Positions 50,798 to 60,617 are shown, counted from the stretch's first letter. The stretch is 64,000 nt of DNA from an uncultured Draconibacterium sp. (GCF_963677155.1 NZ_OY781884.1:1916501-1980500); one strand, 5' to 3'. Made by a program: numbers and translations. Notes: generated from the letters alone by a model not told the origin.

Positions 50798-53302
50798 TTA
50801 GTTTTTAATTAACTTTTTTGTAAGCACAGTTTGCCCGTCTTGACTCACTTTCATTAGGTACATACCATTTCCGTATCCAGAGAGACTAATTTCATCGGAA
50901 TACTCGCCAATCACTCCTTGTTCTTCTGTGGTATATATTTTTTGTCCTACAACGTTATAAAGTTCAATTTGAAGTTGTGACTCTTTCTGAACAGCTGAAA
51001 TCTTCACCGTAATATTATCGGTAAAGGGATTTGGGTAAACGTTGATCTCTCCCGGCGACAACAAGGTAATATCGGCTGATACCGGTCGTTGAATCTCCAG
51101 ATTATCAATTGCCCACCCCCAGCCTGTTGCGTAAGGATCGGAATACAACCGGAAACGAATCAGAATCGTATCACCGGCAACAAAGTAATCGTTATCGGTT
51201 AAAGTGATCGATCGATTTACAAACCAGTCGGCCGTCCCCATGGTTTCGGAGTCTTGTCCACCTCTTGGTATTCCTTTTTCGTAATTTGTTTGCCACACAG
51301 GCTGATCTGACGAATCGTAACCATCGGCAAGTGGATACCAGTTGTCTCCGTTATTTTTACTGCCCTCAACAATCACATAATCGTAAAAATCGCTGTCGCC
51401 ATATACCGAAGTTGAGTCTCCCGGCTCAACCAAAACCACTTCCGTAAAGTTCATGGTTCCCTTATCTTTAATTATTATTGGTTTCTTCAGCAAGGTTGCA
51501 AACTCCAGTTCCCCGTTGTCAATTTCGGGCGCCGGATACGGATGTTGGCTATGCAGCGCTCCATTGTCGAAATCAGGAGCCGTATAAATATCAAAATCAG
51601 AAAGAAGGAAATCAGGTGTTTCTGAGTTAAAATCGTTTGAATAATAACTAACCGCACCAAAAATGTCCTCAATTTTAAACGAGAAATAGCTTTCTGCATC
51701 GGCTGGCAGTCTTGTGCTATTCGGAATGTTTGCTGCATCGATGGCAAAAATAGCATAAGTAATCTCATCTCCATCAGCTAAGGTATTCAGGTCAAAAGGG
51801 AAATTGCCAATATATTCATCTGCAAAATCTCTTTGCAATGCAAAAGGTTCCTGTGCTTCTCCATTGATAAAATATTGCACATAAGCTGTATCAACACCCA
51901 GATTATCGCTAATATCCGCAACCAACTGCTGCTCTTCATTCAATAATAGAAAATAATCAATTTCGTCGTGCGCAATAACAGGCTTTTGGGTATCGGTACC
52001 AACATGAATTGTATAAAACTCAGTTGATGCCAATGCAGGAGCAGTTCGCATGCGATTCATTGTGTCTTGTACTTCGATATAGTACGAGATTCTATCGGTA
52101 CCAGCTTCGGGCACATAAGTTACTGAATACGTTCCGTCACCTTCCGTATCAATTAAATTAAGCGTATCCGAATGGCTTTTAAACTCGTCTAATGAATATA
52201 TAACTTTAGGTGTTCCGGCTTTTACACCATAATCACTTTCAAACCATCCGCTAAAAACCAATGGTTTTAGTTCTTCAATATCTTTAACCTGATCGAAACG
52301 AATAAAGATATTCTTCCAACCAATATCGTCCATTATACCTTTGGTTATCGGGCCAGGATCATGAATGGCTTCGGCCATTCCGATGGCGTGGGTCATCAGC
52401 GAATTTTCACTTGTATGGCCATAGGTATTGTCATCCAAATGATAAATACTTGATCCGGCATTAAAAGTAAGCGGTGTATAAAGTTTTGGTTTAAGTCCAT
52501 CATTCCTGTTTTGTGCAATAGTACTATTCGCATACAGATCATTTGAAATGAGTGCTCTTTTCAACTCACTGCTAACATTTTCAAAAAATGAAGTATCAAC
52601 AAGCTGCTTTCCATCAATTTCTCCCTTTTCCACTAAAAGATCAAACGAAGTAGCTTCCCCAAACTCAATGTTTCCATAAGCTCCGTATTCGTTATTGCTA
52701 TCAACAAAAAGGAAGCCGGTAAATCCAAGACCGTGACCAATTTCGTGCATTACAACAGAGACCAAATCGTAAAGAGTATTCGGGCAATTCATATCAGTAC
52801 CATAATACCAGTCAATCTTGCTGCTAAAATTTGCGATCATATCGTAACGGCTCTCCCCATTCATCTCTCTTTTGGCAATTTTTTCGGCTATGGCAACCGG
52901 ATAATAACGTCCTTTGAAAGGAGCATCCTTAAAATCTTTGTAATAGGCTTCGGGACCGCAATTGCCCAAAACATTCGTTTCCAAATTGTCGCTCCAGTTA
53001 GCTTGCATCCGTATTGGCACATCCGATTCAATAATCGACTCCCAGATACTAACAGCATAGGCAAACGCCTCCTGCGCCTCGGGTGTAAAATCGTTATAGT
53101 CGACTATTATTTCTGATTTTGCTGCTCCGGCTGATTTCAGAAGAAACTCGGCAGGCGGCGCTATTCGCACCCTTTCGACTTCGCCTGATCCGTAACAAAC
53201 CGGATGTGGCACTTTTATGCTTTGGGTGTAACTCTTCATTTGTGCACTTGAGGATAGCGCTACAAGAATCAACAAACTTAACAATGTATAATACTTGCTC
53301 AT
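50798..53302 (-). CDS. Secreted zinc metallopeptidase with T9SS sorting domain (copy 1)
   Basis: This 834-residue protein has the signal peptide YYTLLSLLILVALSSSAQ and a metal site SVVMHEIGHGLGFTGFLF near residue 188 (HExxHxxGF). Two Ig-like regions lie in residues 350-530, and an adhesive MAM/immune-inhibitor-A-like region includes DYVIVEGSKNNGDNWYPLADGYDSS. The type A T9SS sorting domain VYPNPFTDNITVKIS...GNGMYLMKVSQDGQTVLTKKLIKN closes the protein. It should be exported to the cell surface or medium. It is a paralogue of the gene at 53571. Confidence 0.88.
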   Translation of the reverse strand: MSKYYTLLSLLILVALSSSAQMKSYTQSIKVPHPVCYGSGEVERVRIAPPAEFLLKSAGAAKSEIIVDYNDFTPEAQEAFAYAVSIWESIIESDVPIRMQANWSDNLETNVLGNCGPEAYYKDFKDAPFKGRYYPVAIAEKIAKREMNGESRYDMIANFSSKIDWYYGTDMNCPNTLYDLVSVVMHEIGHGLGFTGFLFVDSNNEYGAYGNIEFGEATSFDLLVEKGEIDGKQLVDTSFFENVSSELKRALISNDLYANSTIAQNRNDGLKPKLYTPLTFNAGSSIYHLDDNTYGHTSENSLMTHAIGMAEAIHDPGPITKGIMDDIGWKNIFIRFDQVKDIEELKPLVFSGWFESDYGVKAGTPKVIYSLDEFKSHSDTLNLIDTEGDGTYSVTYVPEAGTDRISYYIEVQDTMNRMRTAPALASTEFYTIHVGTDTQKPVIAHDEIDYFLLLNEEQQLVADISDNLGVDTAYVQYFINGEAQEPFALQRDFADEYIGNFPFDLNTLADGDEITYAIFAIDAANIPNSTRLPADAESYFSFKIEDIFGAVSYYSNDFNSETPDFLLSDFDIYTAPDFDNGALHSQHPYPAPEIDNGELEFATLLKKPIIIKDKGTMNFTEVVLVEPGDSTSVYGDSDFYDYVIVEGSKNNGDNWYPLADGYDSSDQPVWQTNYEKGIPRGGQDSETMGTADWFVNRSITLTDNDYFVAGDTILIRFRLYSDPYATGWGWAIDNLEIQRPVSADITLLSPGEINVYPNPFTDNITVKISAVQKESQLQIELYNVVGQKIYTTEEQGVIGEYSDEISLSGYGNGMYLMKVSQDGQTVLTKKLIKN

Positions 53303-53389
53303 TTTACTATTATAATAACACTTTTAGCGCAGTAAGTTTCATATTTAAAAAAACTTGGGCAACAAAAAGTTCATATAAATTAGACAAGA

Positions 53390-53423
53390 GTAAAAAAAAT
53401 GCCGGAATTTTCATTCCGGCATT
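53390..53423 (-). terminator. Rho-independent terminator of the second metallopeptidase transcript
   Basis: A perfect 11-bp stem AATGCCGGAAT / ATTCCGGCATT with loop of four bases is followed on the minus strand by TTTTTTTTA. It stands 30 bases after the stop of the small membrane protein. Confidence 0.9.
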
Positions 53424-53452
53424 ACCTAATTTAAGGTCGTAATACCAATCAT

Positions 53453-53566
53453 CTAATATTCTAACCTTTGCGCTTTTTTCTCTCTTAGTAGTTTGTACAA
53501 CACCACTAAGGATGTTACTAGTCCTGCAAATGCTGCAATAAAAGCAATCATTAATAAAGTTTCCAT
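53453..53566 (-). CDS. 37-residue single-membrane-segment protein
   Basis: This short frame begins METLLMIAFIAAFAGLVTSL and ends KKAQRLEY. Residues 3-24 form one hydrophobic helix with small residues (A, G) and are followed by a basic stretch LLREKKAQR, a normal N-out/C-in design. The ATG stands 4 bases after the stop of the upstream metallopeptidase gene, and a strong terminator follows, so the two genes form one transcript. No family is recognised. The exact fit into the operon makes it a credible overlooked small protein. Confidence 0.6.
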   Translation of the reverse strand: METLLMIAFIAAFAGLVTSLVVLYKLLREKKAQRLEY

Positions 53567-53570
53567 AGTT

Positions 53571-56018
53571 CTAATTTTTTATGATTTTTTGAGTAATTGT
53601 ATTTAAATTATTATCTGATATACTTGCCATGTAAACTCCGGGAGCTACATTAGGAAGATCGATTTTTATTTTGCCTGAATAGGACGCATTGTAAAGTGTT
53701 TCGCGATGCACAGTTTTACCGTATAAGTCGGTAATCGTTACTTCAACATCATCTGCCACATCCGAGCGGAACCCGTCGATATAGATGCTGCTTTTAAACG
53801 GATTTGGGTAAATGCTTACCTCACTGGAAGCCAACTCTTCATTAACATCAGTGGTAACTTGCTGAATAGAGAGGTTATCGATAGCCCATCCCCAACCGGT
53901 AGTCGCTTTATCGGATGCTAACCGAAAACGAAAAATCACGGTGTCGCCTGCTTCAAAACCTGTGTTGTCAGTTAGGTTTATCGTTTGTTTCAGGAACATG
54001 TTCTCTGCTCCGGATGCCTGCGACACCGCACTTTTTAACGAACCTGTAAATTGCGAACTCCAAAGATCATCAACACTTGAGTCGTAACCATCTGTAATAG
54101 GTAACCAACTTTTTCCATTGTTTTTACTTGCCTCTACGATTACAAAATCCCAAAACTGCTCTTCGGTATAAACTGTTCCTTCTACGCCCGGTTCTACCAA
54201 AACTACCTCATCAAAACTCATTAGACCATTTTCTTCAAGAACAATCGGATATTTTAACTGGGCAAGCAGGTTGTATTTTTGATTATCGGTTTGTGATTCA
54301 GGATATGGATTTATAGTGTGCAAATTACCACTTGTGAAACCAGCCGGTAAGGTTACTTCAAAATCAGAAATTTCGAAATCGGTATTTGGCGAATCAAAAT
54401 TATTAAAGTACCCAGTCAATGCTTCACTTGCTTCAAATACTGAAACGTTATAATATCCACTTGCTGGCATACGGCGTTGGTTCTCTCGCGATGTATTGTC
54501 GATAGCTACAATGCTATACTCAACAACATCGTCGCTAAATAATTGAGTAGGAAATTCGAGTTTCCCGGCGTAATTATCTGCACCCTTTTTTGATAAAATA
54601 AATGGTTCCTGATCTTGTCCGTTAATACGGTACTGAACCTCAACTCTGTTTATTCCAACATTATCGCTTGCAACAGCTGCAAAGTTCATTACAGGGCTAT
54701 TTGCGTTTACCAGTTTTTCCGGATTATGCTGCAATACCGGTGGATAATAGTCGTCGCCTATGCGGAAACTAAGTTTTTGCTCCGGTGCACGTTCAGGATA
54801 GCTGTACACTACATTTCCTGTAGTTTTTGCCTCGTAGTAATAAAATATTTTACCAGTTGTGTTATTCAGTGGTAAATCTCCTTCAAACTGATTTGTATTG
54901 CTATTGTAGGCAAGACTTACTGTTTGTGATGTTGCAAAGTTATCGGTTGAAAAAGTGATTTTTACGGATGATTGATCGATATCCATTTCGCCTCCTACCT
55001 CAACAAACACAGGAAGTTTCTCACATGATTCTTCGAAATCCTTAATCTCGAACCCATCAAAACTAACCGACTTCCATCCCAACTGTGCCAAAACATCCAT
55101 TGTTTTATCACCCGGGTAATGAATGGCTTCTCCTCTACTAATAAAAGGAGTCATCAATGCGTTAGCATCTCCCCCGCCAAATTCATTTTCAGGATAATGG
55201 TAAATACTTGTTCCAATGTTCCAGCTTTGAGGAGCATATACTTTTACCGATTCAGAATTACCCTGGTTTTTCAATACAAGGTTATTCGAAAGCAATTGCT
55301 CTGCAAGTGTTGCTGACGGACGTGAGAATAAATTCTCATCGGCAATTTGTTCGTTTTGCTGATTATAAACATATACATCGTAAATACTAGGAGCATTCGC
55401 GCTGTTGTCAATAATTCCCTGATTGTTTTCCACACCGAAGAAACCAATAAATCCCAAACCATGTACCAATTCGTGTAACACAACGGTTACAAAATCGTAC
55501 TCGTTTGACGGACAATCTCCGTTGGTGCCAAAATACCAGTTAATTGAGCTGCTAAACGTACACTCAATATCGGCTTCTGTTCCGTTCAATTCTTTTTCGG
55601 CAAGTTTTTCAGCCAGCGCAACAGGATAATATACATTACCGAGTCTTGCTCCTTTAAAATTACGGTACATACTGCCTGGTGCACTACTCGCCAATACATT
55701 ATTTCCCAACCCGTTCCATGTTGCTCGTACTTTAACCGGTACGGGCGACGAAATCAAGTTCTCGTAAATTGATACGGCGTACAAAAATGCAGGTTTTGCA
55801 TTTTCAGGAAAGTTCACAAACTCCACCTGAAAATCGGAATTTAATACCGATCCGGATTTTAAGTTTGTTTCATGGGGTGCAATAAATGATTTTTTACTCT
55901 CTTCGGAAGCAATGTTAATCGGGGCATTGATCTTTTTGATCCTTTCCTGATCGGATTGCTCAGCCCTGGCATAAAAAGCGCCAACTAATACCAGGGCGGT
56001 AATAATTAAATGTCTCAT
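53571..56018 (-). CDS. Secreted zinc metallopeptidase with T9SS sorting domain (copy 2)
   Basis: This 815-residue paralogue of the gene at 50798 has signal peptide LIITALVLVGAFYARAE and metal site VVLHELVHGLGFIGFFG near residue 181. It has the same inner layout with Ig-like regions and an adhesion region (DFVIVEASKNNGKSWLPITDGYDSS), and the T9SS type A end SIYPNPFKSSIYIDG...APGVYMASISDNNLNTITQKIIKN. It is followed by the 37-residue membrane protein. The 1-kb region upstream contains repeated GGGTTTGTA words. Confidence 0.88.
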   Translation of the reverse strand: MRHLIITALVLVGAFYARAEQSDQERIKKINAPINIASEESKKSFIAPHETNLKSGSVLNSDFQVEFVNFPENAKPAFLYAVSIYENLISSPVPVKVRATWNGLGNNVLASSAPGSMYRNFKGARLGNVYYPVALAEKLAEKELNGTEADIECTFSSSINWYFGTNGDCPSNEYDFVTVVLHELVHGLGFIGFFGVENNQGIIDNSANAPSIYDVYVYNQQNEQIADENLFSRPSATLAEQLLSNNLVLKNQGNSESVKVYAPQSWNIGTSIYHYPENEFGGGDANALMTPFISRGEAIHYPGDKTMDVLAQLGWKSVSFDGFEIKDFEESCEKLPVFVEVGGEMDIDQSSVKITFSTDNFATSQTVSLAYNSNTNQFEGDLPLNNTTGKIFYYYEAKTTGNVVYSYPERAPEQKLSFRIGDDYYPPVLQHNPEKLVNANSPVMNFAAVASDNVGINRVEVQYRINGQDQEPFILSKKGADNYAGKLEFPTQLFSDDVVEYSIVAIDNTSRENQRRMPASGYYNVSVFEASEALTGYFNNFDSPNTDFEISDFEVTLPAGFTSGNLHTINPYPESQTDNQKYNLLAQLKYPIVLEENGLMSFDEVVLVEPGVEGTVYTEEQFWDFVIVEASKNNGKSWLPITDGYDSSVDDLWSSQFTGSLKSAVSQASGAENMFLKQTINLTDNTGFEAGDTVIFRFRLASDKATTGWGWAIDNLSIQQVTTDVNEELASSEVSIYPNPFKSSIYIDGFRSDVADDVEVTITDLYGKTVHRETLYNASYSGKIKIDLPNVAPGVYMASISDNNLNTITQKIIKN

Positions 56019-57065
56019 TACAATTTTAAATTAGGGTTTGTAAAAATTGTCATGCCTAAATCTCAATTTGCGCAAAGGTCATTTCGGCATGTTTTTAGGA
56101 AACTTACGTTGCGGTGTACCTGTTTCAATTGGGTTTGTTTGTTATTGAAACAGTGGGTTTGTAACCCGCGTTGCTTATTCCCTAAGACTTTTTTTTCAGT
56201 AAACAAAGAACTTAATCTTCTTGGAAAACGACTTCTATATTTGTCCTCTAACGTTCATTACAAAGAACCTGACTTTTAATCAAATGCCCTAATTATTGTT
56301 GCTGATTGGCTGGCCGCTGATTGACCAAAATTAACTGCTGAAAAGCTGATGATTTTTTCAAATCCTTAAACCGAAATCCGAAATCGGCATGTTTTGCTGA
56401 GAAGAAGGGTTTATTTTTCTTAGACCATTTGTCTAACCTTTACCCACAAAGCTCTCATACTTTTTTACTCAGCAATTCTCAATCGAAATCTTTTCCGCTC
56501 CTTATCGTTCTGCCTGAATTTTTGGTTCCTGACATGATTTACCGGGTTTGTAATGTAAATCATTGGGTTTGTAGAAACCTCGATTCTACACCAATAAGTT
56601 TCGCTTAACTGCGATTAGTAATTAAATTTTTTTCTGTTGATTACAGCGTCCTCAATAATTAAATGGTTTTGTTTCATTACAACACAAATTAGGTTCTAAC
56701 TTCTCAATTACAAATAATGAAACATTCGTTTGAATCCGGGAAATCTTTTACAAAACTCTTGCACAAACGAATACATATTGAGTAAGCAAAAAATCCGTTT
56801 TACACACATTTTAATGATGTAAAGCGGTGGGTTTGTAATTTACTTCCACAAAATATCCACCCTGTAACAAGGTTTCTTAACGCAAAAAATTCAACTTTTG
56901 ATTTTAAAATTTGATGATTGATGTTGTGTTGAAAATCAAAAGCGCCAGTCAAAGAACGGTTCTATATTTATGGGTTTGTAGGTGTAAATGTAGGAATTAA
57001 TTTAAATAAACCAAATTTTTTTTCATAAGTTTAGCTCGATAACAAAATTTAAGATTGTCTTTTTT
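56019..57065. repeat. 1-kb intergenic region with six GGGTTTGTA words and an inverted repeat
   Basis: No gene is supported between the divergent metallopeptidase and GH32 genes. The 9-mer GGGTTTGTA occurs at 56034, 56155, 56544, 56565, 56828 and 56972, always on the plus strand, with a variant GGGTTTGTT at 56131. A perfect 9-bp inverted repeat TGTTTCAAT / ATTGAAACA lies at 56121-56152. Flanks often contain TGTAAA. Confidence 0.5.
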
Positions 57066-58517
57066 ATGAACTTTTTATCAACAACCTTATTCTCTATTGC
57101 TCTGCTGATTAGCCTCCCGGCACAAAAAAAAGAACAAAAACTTTACGATGAACTTTACCGGCCACAATTCCATTTTACGCCGGAAAAGAACTGGCATAAC
57201 GATCCGAACGGGCTGGTTTTTTACGATAATGAATACCACATGTTTTATCAATATAACCCAAACGGAAACGAATGGGGATACATGCACTGGGGCCATACTA
57301 TAAGTACCGATTTACTTCATTGGCAACAACTTCCGCTTGCCGTTTACCCCGATGAAGGCTCGACCGACAAAGAAAGATGCACCGCCTATTCAGGCTCAGC
57401 AATTGTTGATGAAAACAACCTGCTTGGCAAACAAAGCGGAAGCAACAAAACACTGGTGGCTTTTTATACCAGCCAGCATTGCGGACAGCGCATTGCCTAC
57501 AGCACAGATAAAGGTAGAACCTGGGAGAAATACGAAGGCAATCCAATAATTCCGTTAGATGAAAATGACGATGCCCGCGACCCAAAAGTATTCTGGCACG
57601 AAGGAAGTGGAAAATGGGTAATGGCACTTTACCGCAAGTCGGGCGACGACGAAAGCACCAAGGGAGTTTCGTTTTATACTTCTACAAATCTTACTGACTG
57701 GAGTTGGGAAAGTCATATTAATGGTTTTTACGAGTGCCCCGACCTGGTAAAATTCCAGGTTACCAACCGTCCCGATGAAACCAAATGGGTACTTTTCGAT
57801 GGCGACGGTAGCTATTTTATTGGCAGTTTCGATGGCAAATCATTTATCCCTGAAACAGCAAAAATGAAAAGCGATTGGGGAAAAAATTATTACGCCACAC
57901 AAACCTGGAGCAATATTCCCGAGTCGGATGGCCGCATTATACAAATTGCATGGATGCGAGGCGGTAAATTTCCTGATATGCCTTTTAACGGACAAATGTC
58001 GTTTCCTTGCGAACTGTCGGTTACCAAATTCGATTATGGCTACCAACTCGTACGCAAACCAATTTCAGAAATTGAAAAATTGCATAGCAAGCATTATTCG
58101 TGGGAAGACAAAAACGTTTACCCCGGGCTTAACGACAACAAACTAAAAAAGGTATCGGGCGATTGCCTGCACATTATTGGCGAATTTGACCTGAAAACAA
58201 CCGATAATTTTGGTTTTATGCTTCGCAACAGCAACAAGTCGGCCGGAACAGAGATTCTGTATAATGCAAAACGGGAAACGCTAACCGTACTTGGTTGCAC
58301 CGTACCACTTCCGCCTGTAAACCATACAATTAAACTGGAAATATTGCTTGACCGCTCCTCTATTGAAATATTTGCCAACGACGGAAAAAAAGTGATTAGC
58401 AACTGTTTCACTCCAGCCGAAAAAGCAACCGACGTTATACTTTTCACCAACGGCGGAGAACTGGGAATTAACAAAATCGATGTTTACGAAATGAATTCAA
58501 TCTGGGAAGAAGAATAA
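57066..58517 (+). CDS. GH32 fructan hydrolase (levanase/invertase family)
   Basis: This 483-residue secreted glycosidase cleaves beta-fructosyl linkages in sucrose or fructans. A signal sequence (residues 2-19) precedes the five-bladed propeller. The nucleophile is in NWHNDPNGLVFY (Asp46), RDPKVFW carries the transition-state stabiliser (Asp172), and FYECPDL carries the acid/base (Glu223). A C-terminal beta sandwich follows (IKLEILLDRSSIEIFANDGKKVIS). No SusC/SusD or fructokinase gene is near. It is followed by a thioredoxin-like gene after one base. Confidence 0.93.
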   Translation: MNFLSTTLFSIALLISLPAQKKEQKLYDELYRPQFHFTPEKNWHNDPNGLVFYDNEYHMFYQYNPNGNEWGYMHWGHTISTDLLHWQQLPLAVYPDEGSTDKERCTAYSGSAIVDENNLLGKQSGSNKTLVAFYTSQHCGQRIAYSTDKGRTWEKYEGNPIIPLDENDDARDPKVFWHEGSGKWVMALYRKSGDDESTKGVSFYTSTNLTDWSWESHINGFYECPDLVKFQVTNRPDETKWVLFDGDGSYFIGSFDGKSFIPETAKMKSDWGKNYYATQTWSNIPESDGRIIQIAWMRGGKFPDMPFNGQMSFPCELSVTKFDYGYQLVRKPISEIEKLHSKHYSWEDKNVYPGLNDNKLKKVSGDCLHIIGEFDLKTTDNFGFMLRNSNKSAGTEILYNAKRETLTVLGCTVPLPPVNHTIKLEILLDRSSIEIFANDGKKVISNCFTPAEKATDVILFTNGGELGINKIDVYEMNSIWEEE

Positions 58518-58518
58518 A

Positions 58519-59013
58519 ATGGTGAAACACATTAAAACAATAATAGTTAGCCTGGTAATGATTTTACCAATGGTATTAAACGCACAGGAACAAAAGATTT
58601 ACGATACCACAGCTGATGCAAAACAAGACATCGCTGAAGCTGTTGAAGCAGCACAAAAATCAAACAAACATGTATTTCTGCAAATTGGCGGAAACTGGTG
58701 CCCGTGGTGTATCAAATTTCACAATTTCGTTCATGATAATGAAGAGCTCAGTTCATTTATGAAAGACAACTTTGAGGTAGTAAAAGTAAACTACGATCAA
58801 AACAACCGCCAGGAAGAACTGCTGCAAGAACTTGAATTTCCACAACGTTTCGGATTCCCTGTTTTTGTTATACTTGATGCATCGGGTAAACGTATCCACA
58901 CGCAAAACTCGGCCTTTTTAGAAAAGGATAAAAGTTACGACAAAGACAAGATCCTACATTTTCTAAAAAACTGGTCGCCAACTGCTTTAGATCCGGCGCT
59001 GTACAAAAAATAA
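58519..59013 (+). CDS. Secreted thioredoxin-like protein (CPWC)
   Basis: This 164-residue protein has the signal peptide IKTIIVSLVMILPMVLNAQ. It then has a thioredoxin fold with redox motif GGNWCPWCIKFHNFV (Cys61, Cys64) and a cis-proline region QRFGFPVFVILDASGKR. CPWC is unusual beside the CGPC of thioredoxin and resembles Thioredoxin_7/DUF255 proteins. It is coupled to the GH32 gene by one-base spacing and stops directly next to the convergent transporter gene. Confidence 0.85.
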   Translation: MVKHIKTIIVSLVMILPMVLNAQEQKIYDTTADAKQDIAEAVEAAQKSNKHVFLQIGGNWCPWCIKFHNFVHDNEELSSFMKDNFEVVKVNYDQNNRQEELLQELEFPQRFGFPVFVILDASGKRIHTQNSAFLEKDKSYDKDKILHFLKNWSPTALDPALYKK

Positions 59014-60600
59014 TCAGAAAAACATTGTAATTAGCTGCACACAAATAATCAGCAGTACCATTGCCACCGGATAAACCGTGGCATAGGCTATGGAGTGCGC
59101 GTTAGAGTCGGTCATAGAATCGGCAGCTGCCAGCCCGGGAGTACTTGTCATACTTCCACTGATGGCTCCCAAAAGAGTCAGAATATTCATCTTAAATAAA
59201 TACTTCCCGAAAATACCTGCCGCAATCATTGGCAAAATGGTAATGGCGCCCCCGCACAAAAACAGCTCAATTCCGTATTGATTAAATGTTTCCACAATTT
59301 TTTGCCCGGCACCTGTTCCAACCGCTGCCAAAAACAGCAATAAACCAAACTGACGAACCAGCTGGTTCGCGGCACCTGTCATAGTCCATAGCACGGGACC
59401 GGTTTTACCAATACGGCTTAGTACCAATGCCACAATAAGTACTCCCCCGGTAAGCCCCAGGCTGAAAGAAAAAGTTCCCATTGCAATACTGATTTTTCCA
59501 ACCAGTACTCCAAGAATAATTCCGAGAGCTACCGGCAAAATATCGGTGTCGGATAAACGTTTCTGGTCGTTGCCAAATATTTTTGAAACCATATCCATGT
59601 TGGCACGGCTACTGGCAATTACCAGCTTATCGCCAAAATGCAGTTTCGAGTCAGGACTTGGAACAATATTAATACCTGCACGGCGAATACGGGTGATGGT
59701 TGCACCATAAGTATATAGCAAATTAATCTGCCCAATAGTTTTATTCACCACTTCTTTATTGGTAACCAATACTGATCGCACATCGTATTTTGCATCTATT
59801 GAAATTTCCTGTTCTGTTTGCGAACCGATCAATAACTCCACATTTCTTAGTGCTTCCTCGGTCCCTACAGCTTTTATAAAATCACCTTTCAGCAATAAAG
59901 TCTTAGGGTTAGGAGTAACTGCAACGCCATCGTGCACCACGCGTGAAACTACTGCTTTGGTCATAAACCGGATGCGCAACTCACCTATCGTTTTGCCAAC
60001 AACATTTTCGTTTTCAACCACAAAATTGCGCCTAATTACCTCCGGAAATTCATCTTTCAAAACCGCAAGATGTTCTTCTTCAGCTTTAGCAATTGAAGTG
60101 CCCAATATTTTTGGAAGGAAACGAATGAACAAAATTACCCCTATTACACCAAAAGGATACCCCACACCATAACCGATGGAAGCCAGCGGCGAGCCAGTAT
60201 AATCAATTGCCGCAGCTAAACCTGGCGTACTGGTTAACGAACCGGTTAATAATCCAACCGCAATATTGGAATCAATTTTAAAAATTGAGATAACAAGAAC
60301 AGTTATTACAGAGGCCAGCACAATAAGCAACGAGGCAAATCCGGCCAGTTGCCTCCCTTCTTTCTTAAACGACTCGAAGAAACCGGGACCTGCCTGAATT
60401 CCAATAGTAAAAATAAACAGCACCAAACCGAGGTACTGAAAATCTTTTGGAATAACAACACCGTAGTGACCAAAAACAAGGGCTACAAAAATTACTGCCG
60501 AGACATCAAGCGACAGACCAAAAACCTTGATCCGGCCAACGATAAAGCCCAATGCAATAATTACAAAGAGAGCAAAATAACTATTTCCGAGAAGTTCCAT
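59014..60600 (-). CDS. AspT/YidE-family transporter with two TrkA-C domains
   Basis: This 528-residue inner-membrane protein of the aspartate:alanine exchanger family has two homologous membrane halves (residues 1-165 and 365-528), marked by GSLTSTPGLAAAIDYTGS and GSMTSTPGLAAADSMTDS. Two cytosolic RCK/TrkA-C domains lie between them (ENVVGKTIGELRIRFMTKAVV and NKEVVNKTIGQINLLYTYGA). The substrate is unknown. It has its own promoter and stops without a gap against the thioredoxin gene. Confidence 0.9.
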   Translation of the reverse strand: MELLGNSYFALFVIIALGFIVGRIKVFGLSLDVSAVIFVALVFGHYGVVIPKDFQYLGLVLFIFTIGIQAGPGFFESFKKEGRQLAGFASLLIVLASVITVLVISIFKIDSNIAVGLLTGSLTSTPGLAAAIDYTGSPLASIGYGVGYPFGVIGVILFIRFLPKILGTSIAKAEEEHLAVLKDEFPEVIRRNFVVENENVVGKTIGELRIRFMTKAVVSRVVHDGVAVTPNPKTLLLKGDFIKAVGTEEALRNVELLIGSQTEQEISIDAKYDVRSVLVTNKEVVNKTIGQINLLYTYGATITRIRRAGINIVPSPDSKLHFGDKLVIASSRANMDMVSKIFGNDQKRLSDTDILPVALGIILGVLVGKISIAMGTFSFSLGLTGGVLIVALVLSRIGKTGPVLWTMTGAANQLVRQFGLLLFLAAVGTGAGQKIVETFNQYGIELFLCGGAITILPMIAAGIFGKYLFKMNILTLLGAISGSMTSTPGLAAADSMTDSNAHSIAYATVYPVAMVLLIICVQLITMFF

Positions 60601-60617
60601 TTATGCTAAGTTTGGTA

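Noticed and set aside
56010-56279. 89-codon plus-strand frame in the intergenic region
   Set aside because: Its composition is cysteine/phenylalanine-rich without any motif; it overlaps the start of the peptidase gene and the GGGTTTGTA repeats.
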